DNA from: Planctomycetota bacterium
Lineage (GTDB): Bacteria > Planctomycetota > SZUA-567 > H5-PLA8 > CALKMO01
Direction: 5' to 3'
NCBI GenBank assembly: GCA_026417845.1
Contig: JAOACM010000128.1
Span: forward strand, 1 to 9,748
DNA: 9,748 nt
In this document: positions 6,433-9,748 of the stretch, one piece after another
Numbering within the stretch: position 1 is the first letter of the stretch
How the letters are laid out: each line of letters starts with the position of its first letter
Notes under the pieces: generated by a model
What the model saw: only the letters and a program-made list of their open reading frames with translations
The model's database searches: none
Told to the model about the DNA's origin: nothing
Program-made: the position numbers and the translations under genes

Positions 6433-7641
6433 TCACTCGACCCTGAACGTGACGATCGTGATGTCGTCATGCTGCTCCGCGCTCCCCTGGTGCCCGGCCA
6501 GGGCACGCTCGAGCGCCCGGACGAAATCCCGTGACTTCATGTTCGCGTGTTCGCGCACGAACGCGTTGAGGTTCTCGAAGCCCCACTGTTCGTTGTTCTC
6601 GTTCATGCACTCGACCACCCCATCGGTGTACAGCACCACGCGGTCGCCCTTGTAAAGCTTGACCTTCTCCTCCTTGACGTTCCTGTCGAATATGGGACCG
6701 GGATCGAAGCCGATCGCCACGCAGTTGGGGTTATAGGACTCGCACCTGCCGGTCGCCGCGCGGTAGACTATCATCGGATCGTGGCCGGCGGAGGAGACCG
6801 TGAGCTCGCGGTTGGGAACGTCTAGGAGCGCGTAGAATACTGTGATGAAAGTCCCGCGCTTGATGTCGCGCGTCACGACGGCGTTGGTCTTGGAGAGGAC
6901 GTCGGCGGCGGAGAGGTTGCCGACGCACAGCATCCGCAGCGCGGCCCTCGCGTTGGCCATTATCAGCGCCGCGCCGATGCCCTTGCCGGAAGCGTCGGCC
7001 GCGACGAACGCAAGGTGCGTCCTGTCAACGGGGATGAAGTCGTAGTAATCGCCGCCGACCTCCTTGGCCGAAACGTAGGTGGCGAAGATATCGTAACCGG
7101 GCATGGACGGGATCTTGGTGGGCAGCAGGCTCGCGGCGATCTCCTTCGCCATGTTCAGCTCGCTGTTGATCCTGTCCGCCTCCCGCTGCCTCTCCTGCGC
7201 TTCCTTCAGGTTGCGGGTCATGCGGTTGAAGGCCGTCGCGAGCAGGCCGATCTCGTCGGACGAATGCGGCCGCGCCTCGTGGTTCAGATCCCCGCGCGAG
7301 ACTATGTCCATGTCCCGCACCAGTATGTTGATCGGGTTGGTGATGAGACCGGCCAGCCAGACCGAGAGCGCGATGCCGGCCGCCACGAAAAGCAGACCGA
7401 ACATGGCTACGCTCACCATCAGTCCCCTGACTTCCTGTTCCACCTCCTCCGTCGAAAGTATCAGATACGCGGTGGCCGGGTGGTCCTTCAGATCGGTCTT
7501 GAAGAAGAGCGCGCGCTTCTTGGGCCCTACCCTGCTGTAATCTCCCTTCCAGACCACGACATCGTCGTACCGGCCGGATGACAGGATCTGGGAGGGAGAG
7601 CGGGGGGGATTCAGAGACCCCTCGATCTGTGCGTTGTACAT
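6433..7641 (-). CDS. HAMP and SpoIIE/PP2C-type serine phosphatase (RsbU-like), downstream part of the split gene
   Basis: Starting from the ATG at 7641, 402 residues hold the second half of an extracytoplasmic sensor region (1-72) and a transmembrane helix (about 74-98). A HAMP domain follows at about 97-150 (LITNPINILVRDMDIVSRGDL), then a coiled linker (143-170) and a PP2C/SpoIIE phosphatase domain (about 186-402). The metal-binding aspartates are present in GGDYYD (198), ADASGKGIGAAL (216), LYTDGVVE (340) and HDDITIV (392-393), and AGHDP is intact, so the catalytic domain looks active. The family dephosphorylates a phosphorylated STAS antagonist, and the genes for such an antagonist and its kinase follow directly. 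The true protein probably begins at 8265; the TAG at 7756-7758 separates the two parts. A GGAAGGG eight bases before the 7641 ATG could allow reinitiation and would yield a protein with only the second membrane helix. Confidence 0.9.
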   Translation of the reverse strand: MYNAQIEGSLNPPRSPSQILSSGRYDDVVVWKGDYSRVGPKKRALFFKTDLKDHPATAYLILSTEEVEQEVRGLMVSVAMFGLLFVAAGIALSVWLAGLITNPINILVRDMDIVSRGDLNHEARPHSSDEIGLLATAFNRMTRNLKEAQERQREADRINSELNMAKEIAASLLPTKIPSMPGYDIFATYVSAKEVGGDYYDFIPVDRTHLAFVAADASGKGIGAALIMANARAALRMLCVGNLSAADVLSKTNAVVTRDIKRGTFITVFYALLDVPNRELTVSSAGHDPMIVYRAATGRCESYNPNCVAIGFDPGPIFDRNVKEEKVKLYKGDRVVLYTDGVVECMNENNEQWGFENLNAFVREHANMKSRDFVRALERALAGHQGSAEQHDDITIVTFRVE

Positions 7642-7755
7642 CGAGATGACCCTTCCGGGAGGCGTGGTTCTGGTCAGGACGGCAGCGTCGAGCAGCCGGC
7701 CGGAGTTATCCGCGTTGAGGCGCCTGATCTCGTCGGCGTAATATTTCCGCAGGCG

Positions 7756-7758
7756 CTA
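7756..7758 (-). other. In-frame amber (TAG) codon inside the phosphatase gene
   Basis: The plus strand reads CTA at 7756-7758, which is TAG in the reading frame shared by the 8265 and 7641 starts (117 bases, 39 codons, separate it from the 7641 ATG). Coding resumes at once as RLRKYYADEIRRLNADN. CAG (Gln) to TAG is one transition, so a nonsense mutation or sequencing error is the simplest reading. Translational readthrough or amber recoding is the alternative. Confidence 0.9.
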
Positions 7759-8265
7759 CATCTCCGCCGCCCCGATCTTTTCGTCCAGCACCTCCGAGTA
7801 GGCCTTCCGCCCCAGGGCCTCCAGCATGAGTATCTGCTGCTCGCCACTCAGTATGATCTCCTGTCTGAGCTTTGTCTGGAGCAATCTTATGGCCACAAGT
7901 CCGAAGAGGGCCGATACGACAAGTACGAGGGCCGAGATGCAGAGGCTGAACTTGACAGCCAGCGAGATGCCGCGCCGTTTCAGGATTCCTATCTCGCCGC
8001 CGATATCCCTTCGCTCCGCCTGCATGGCCAGGCCGCCGCCGGGCGTCCTGCGGGCGGCGGCAGCCGCCATGCGGCTGCTGGAAACAGCCCCTGCCGGCTT
8101 TGCAGCCCCGGCGGCAGCCGCCTTTGATGTTCCCGACCTCGGGGTGGGGGGCCTGATGCCCCCCGCCGGAGTGCCCCCGGCCGGGACGCCGCCGGCGGGT
8201 CTGGTCTGGCCAGTGGGTCTCCGTATGCCCCTCTGGCTCGTCCGTTTCTTCTCTTCCTGGTTCAC
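7756..8265 (-). CDS. N-terminal segment of the RsbU-like membrane phosphatase, ended by an in-frame TAG
   Basis: This frame encodes the front of the protein continued at 6433-7641. The likely start is the GTG at 8265, followed by NQEEKKR. It has GAGG ten bases upstream and overlaps a preceding TGA by four bases; the frame is open to 8412. A Pro/Gly/Ala/Arg-rich, low-complexity stretch of about 70 residues comes first, with repeated PAGG units. One transmembrane helix follows (ISLAVKFSLCISALVLVVSA), then the start of an extracytoplasmic sensor region (about KLRQEIILSGEQQILMLEAL). Reading stops at TAG (7756-7758) right after an ATG codon. The next 38 codons are open, in frame and GC-rich at third positions, leading to the downstream part. 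This is therefore one gene split by a nonsense codon rather than two separate genes. On its own this fragment would be a membrane stub with no catalytic domain. Confidence 0.7.
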   Translation of the reverse strand: MNQEEKKRTSQRGIRRPTGQTRPAGGVPAGGTPAGGIRPPTPRSGTSKAAAAGAAKPAGAVSSSRMAAAAARRTPGGGLAMQAERRDIGGEIGILKRRGISLAVKFSLCISALVLVVSALFGLVAIRLLQTKLRQEIILSGEQQILMLEALGRKAYSEVLDEKIGAAEM

Positions 8266-8453
8266 GCCGGCCCAACCTCGCCGTAACTGTTTATCGCGTT
8301 CGGGTGGCGACTGCCATCTGGAGTGGCGCGCCCGAATGGGACAAAAGCAGCGTTGCCACAAAGTGGGTCCGCCCTGTCCGCAGCGACCCCACAATATGCG
8401 CACGGCAGACAATTACATCTCGCCACCTCCCCGGCTCTGCGCTGCGGAACCAT
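8262..8453 (-). CDS. Possible small cysteine-rich (zinc-knuckle-like) ORF between pgpA and the phosphatase gene
   Basis: I do not recognise a family. The 63-codon frame starts at an ATG 14 bp after the pgpA stop and ends in TGA. That TGA overlaps the likely GTG start of the phosphatase gene as GTGA, an arrangement typical of translational coupling. It encodes five cysteines, including RCNCLPCAYCG and LCGN, which resembles half of a zinc ribbon (CxxCG). The second CxxC pair is incomplete. There is no convincing Shine-Dalgarno sequence before the ATG (8453) or before a GTG at 8426. An alternative reading is that this is the frameshifted N-terminal zinc ribbon of the phosphatase, because the neighbouring frame, which continues into that protein, encodes RCFCP at the matching place. 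It could also be a chance frame in GC-rich DNA. Confidence 0.35.
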   Translation of the reverse strand: MVPQRRAGEVARCNCLPCAYCGVAADRADPLCGNAAFVPFGRATPDGSRHPNAINSYGEVGPA

Positions 8454-8467
8454 CGCAACATCGCCGC

Positions 8468-8971
8468 TCAGCCTGCGGCGGCATATATGCACCAGGCGGC
8501 CGCGGCTGACGCTGCGCCGGCCGCCAAGTCATCCATGAGCACGCCCCAGCCTGAAGGCAGCTTCTGCAAGCGCCGGATGCCCGACGGCTTCAGTATGTCT
8601 AACGCCCGGAACGCCACGAAAAGGACGGGGAACAGTATAAGCGGGTCGAGGGGCGGCGCAAGGCCGACGGCCAGATATGAGCCGGCGGCCTCGTCCACCG
8701 TAACCTCCGGCGGGTCCCTCCTCCCGGCCCGCGCCTCAGCGGCAGGGGCCAGCAGGACGCAGGCAGCCGAACATGCAAGCGCCAGGGCAAGGGCCGCCAG
8801 CCTTACCGGAAGCCAGCCGTTCCAATCGGGCCGCGCCAGAAACGCCGCCGCACACGGCGCCATCGCCGCGACCGTCCCGACCGTGCCGGGGGCGAAGGGG
8901 ACCAGTCCCGTGCCGAAAAAACAGGCAATCAGTCTGCCCAAGCGATCTCTCCCGGACCGCGCGCCAGTCAC
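8468..8971 (-). CDS. pgpA: Phosphatidylglycerophosphatase A
   Basis: The protein has 167 residues, the usual size for PgpA. The family dephosphorylates phosphatidylglycerophosphate to phosphatidylglycerol at the inner membrane. Conserved elements appear in the expected order: FFGTGLVPFAPGTVGT (about 18-33), DPPEVTVDE (86-94, acidic site), FRALDILKP (121-129) and GVLMDDLAAG (143-152, paired Asp). Hydrophobic stretches at about 56-75, 109-121 and 150-165 fit membrane helices. The GTG at 8971 has no clear ribosome binding site. A TTG at 8941 has GGGAG seven bases upstream and would remove only ten non-conserved residues, so it may be the real start. The frame is also open upstream, through a proline-rich 21-codon stretch, to the TAG stop of cimA. 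Confidence 0.93.
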   Translation of the reverse strand: MTGARSGRDRLGRLIACFFGTGLVPFAPGTVGTVAAMAPCAAAFLARPDWNGWLPVRLAALALALACSAACVLLAPAAEARAGRRDPPEVTVDEAAGSYLAVGLAPPLDPLILFPVLFVAFRALDILKPSGIRRLQKLPSGWGVLMDDLAAGAASAAAAWCIYAAAG

Positions 8972-9034
8972 GAAGCGGCGGCCCGACGCCCCCGGGGCCG
9001 CCGGCCGCTGCGGGGAGGGCGGCGGAGGCGTACC

Positions 9035-9748
9035 CTACCCGGCAGTCGCGTCGCCCCCGGTTCCCCCGGGCTTCCCGGCCGCTCCGTTCTCGCGCTCCCG
9101 CATCAGCTTGTATTCGACTGAGTCCACCAGCGCGATCCACGATGCCTCCAGGATGTTTTCCGATGCTCCAACCGTGGTCCATCTGTGCCGGCCATCGGTC
9201 GAGGTTATGTGAACCAGCACCTTGGCCCTGGTGGCCGCCTTGGCGTTTATGACGCGGACCTTGTAGTCCACCAGCGTCACGTCCCTCAGCTCGGGGTAGA
9301 ACCGGTACAGGGCCTTGCGCAGCGCGCCGTCGAGCGCGTTGACCGGACCGTTCCCTTCGGAAGCGGTGTGCTCCTGCTCGCTTCCCACTTCGATCCGGAT
9401 CGTGCCCTCGCACATCTCCGTGCCGTCCTGGCGGACGTCTACTATCACGCGGAAGCCCAGCAGCCTGAAGAACGTCCTGTGGGTGCCCAGCACCTTGCGG
9501 ATCAGTATCTCGAGCGAAGCGTCGGCCGCCTCGTAGGCGTATCCCTGGGCCTCCTTCCGCCTTATCTGGTCCAGCACCTGCCTCATCCTGTCCGGTCTGT
9601 CGGCCAGTCCGAATTTCTCGCCGGCCACCGCCAGCAGATTGCTCCGCCCCGACAGTTCGCTTACCAGCACCCGGCGTTCATTGCCCACGGCGGCCGGATC
9701 AACATGTTCGTAGGTACCGGCGTTTCTGAGGACTGCCGATACATGGAC
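9035..9748 (-). CDS. cimA: (R)-citramalate synthase, C-terminal part (gene continues past the right edge)
   Basis: The frame is open from the right edge (codon 1 at 9748) to a TAG stop at 9035-9037 and gives about 237 residues. These cover the end of the catalytic region and the LeuA-type dimerisation/regulatory domain. The GTG at 9688 is internal, because the residues before it (HVSAVLRN, TYEHVDP) continue the family sequence. Recognisable stretches are VGNERRVLVSELSGRSN, EGNGPVNALDGALRKAL, YPELRDVTLVDYKVRV and SENILEASWIALVDSVEYKL, typical of CimA rather than 2-isopropylmalate synthase. The family condenses acetyl-CoA with pyruvate to citramalate, the first step of the threonine-independent route to 2-oxobutyrate and isoleucine, in the cytoplasm. 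The tail is Gly/Ala-rich and poorly conserved. The HMGL-like catalytic barrel is outside the window. It lies 63 bp upstream of pgpA and in the same frame. Family assignment is firm; substrate specificity is inferred from the family. Confidence 0.93.
   Translation of the reverse strand, partial: VHVSAVLRNAGTYEHVDPAAVGNERRVLVSELSGRSNLLAVAGEKFGLADRPDRMRQVLDQIRRKEAQGYAYEAADASLEILIRKVLGTHRTFFRLLGFRVIVDVRQDGTEMCEGTIRIEVGSEQEHTASEGNGPVNALDGALRKALYRFYPELRDVTLVDYKVRVINAKAATRAKVLVHITSTDGRHRWTTVGASENILEASWIALVDSVEYKLMRERENGAAGKPGGTGGDATAG

Noticed and set aside
8299..8336. TTCGGG/CCCGAA inverted repeat with inner TGGC/GCCA stems upstream of the phosphatase start
   Set aside because: The stems are short and competing and lie in a region that may be coding; similar pairings are expected by chance at this GC content.

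Overview
The window is a high-GC bacterial chromosomal segment. Every gene I can support lies on the minus strand, so transcription runs from high to low coordinates. The genes are mostly housekeeping: citramalate synthase, phosphatidylglycerophosphatase A, MutL, MiaA and porphobilinogen deaminase. A three-protein partner-switching module (phosphatase, anti-sigma kinase, STAS antagonist) sits among them. The gene set does not fix a phylum. The MutL has an endonuclease-type C-terminal domain (unlike E. coli MutL), and PgpA and the membrane-anchored HAMP-SpoIIE phosphatase fit many Gram-negative-like lineages. An uncultivated lineage is possible, but that is only a guess.

Layout in transcription order: the C-terminal part of cimA (9748-9035, entering from the right edge); pgpA (8971-8468); a possible small cysteine-rich ORF (8453-8262); an RsbU-like phosphatase gene (8265-6433) split by one in-frame TAG at 7756-7758; an RsbW-like anti-sigma kinase (6377-5919); an STAS anti-sigma antagonist (5899-5555); mutL (5379-3340); a 0.6-kb intergenic region rich in repeats (3339-2749); miaA (2736-1720); and hemC (about 1757-504). 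The last 503 bases, after hemC, carry no recognisable gene.

The phosphatase, kinase and antagonist form a complete regulatory cassette. The membrane phosphatase would dephosphorylate the STAS protein, which would then sequester the kinase and free a sigma factor or other target. No sigma factor is present, so the output lies elsewhere. The cassette is closely packed and is followed 175 bp later by mutL.

The most unusual signals are these: (1) the in-frame amber codon in the phosphatase, with uninterrupted coding on both sides; (2) cimA also ends in TAG and lies in frame with pgpA; (3) two diverged copies of a ~125-bp palindrome-ended element, in opposite orientation, flank the miaA-hemC block; (4) a 144-bp inverted-repeat-ended unit and a tandem ~74-bp repeat lie between mutL and miaA; (5) HemC carries an insertion of about 45 residues and lacks a usually conserved lysine; (6) cysteine codons before the phosphatase suggest a small zinc-binding ORF or a frameshifted zinc-ribbon N-terminus.
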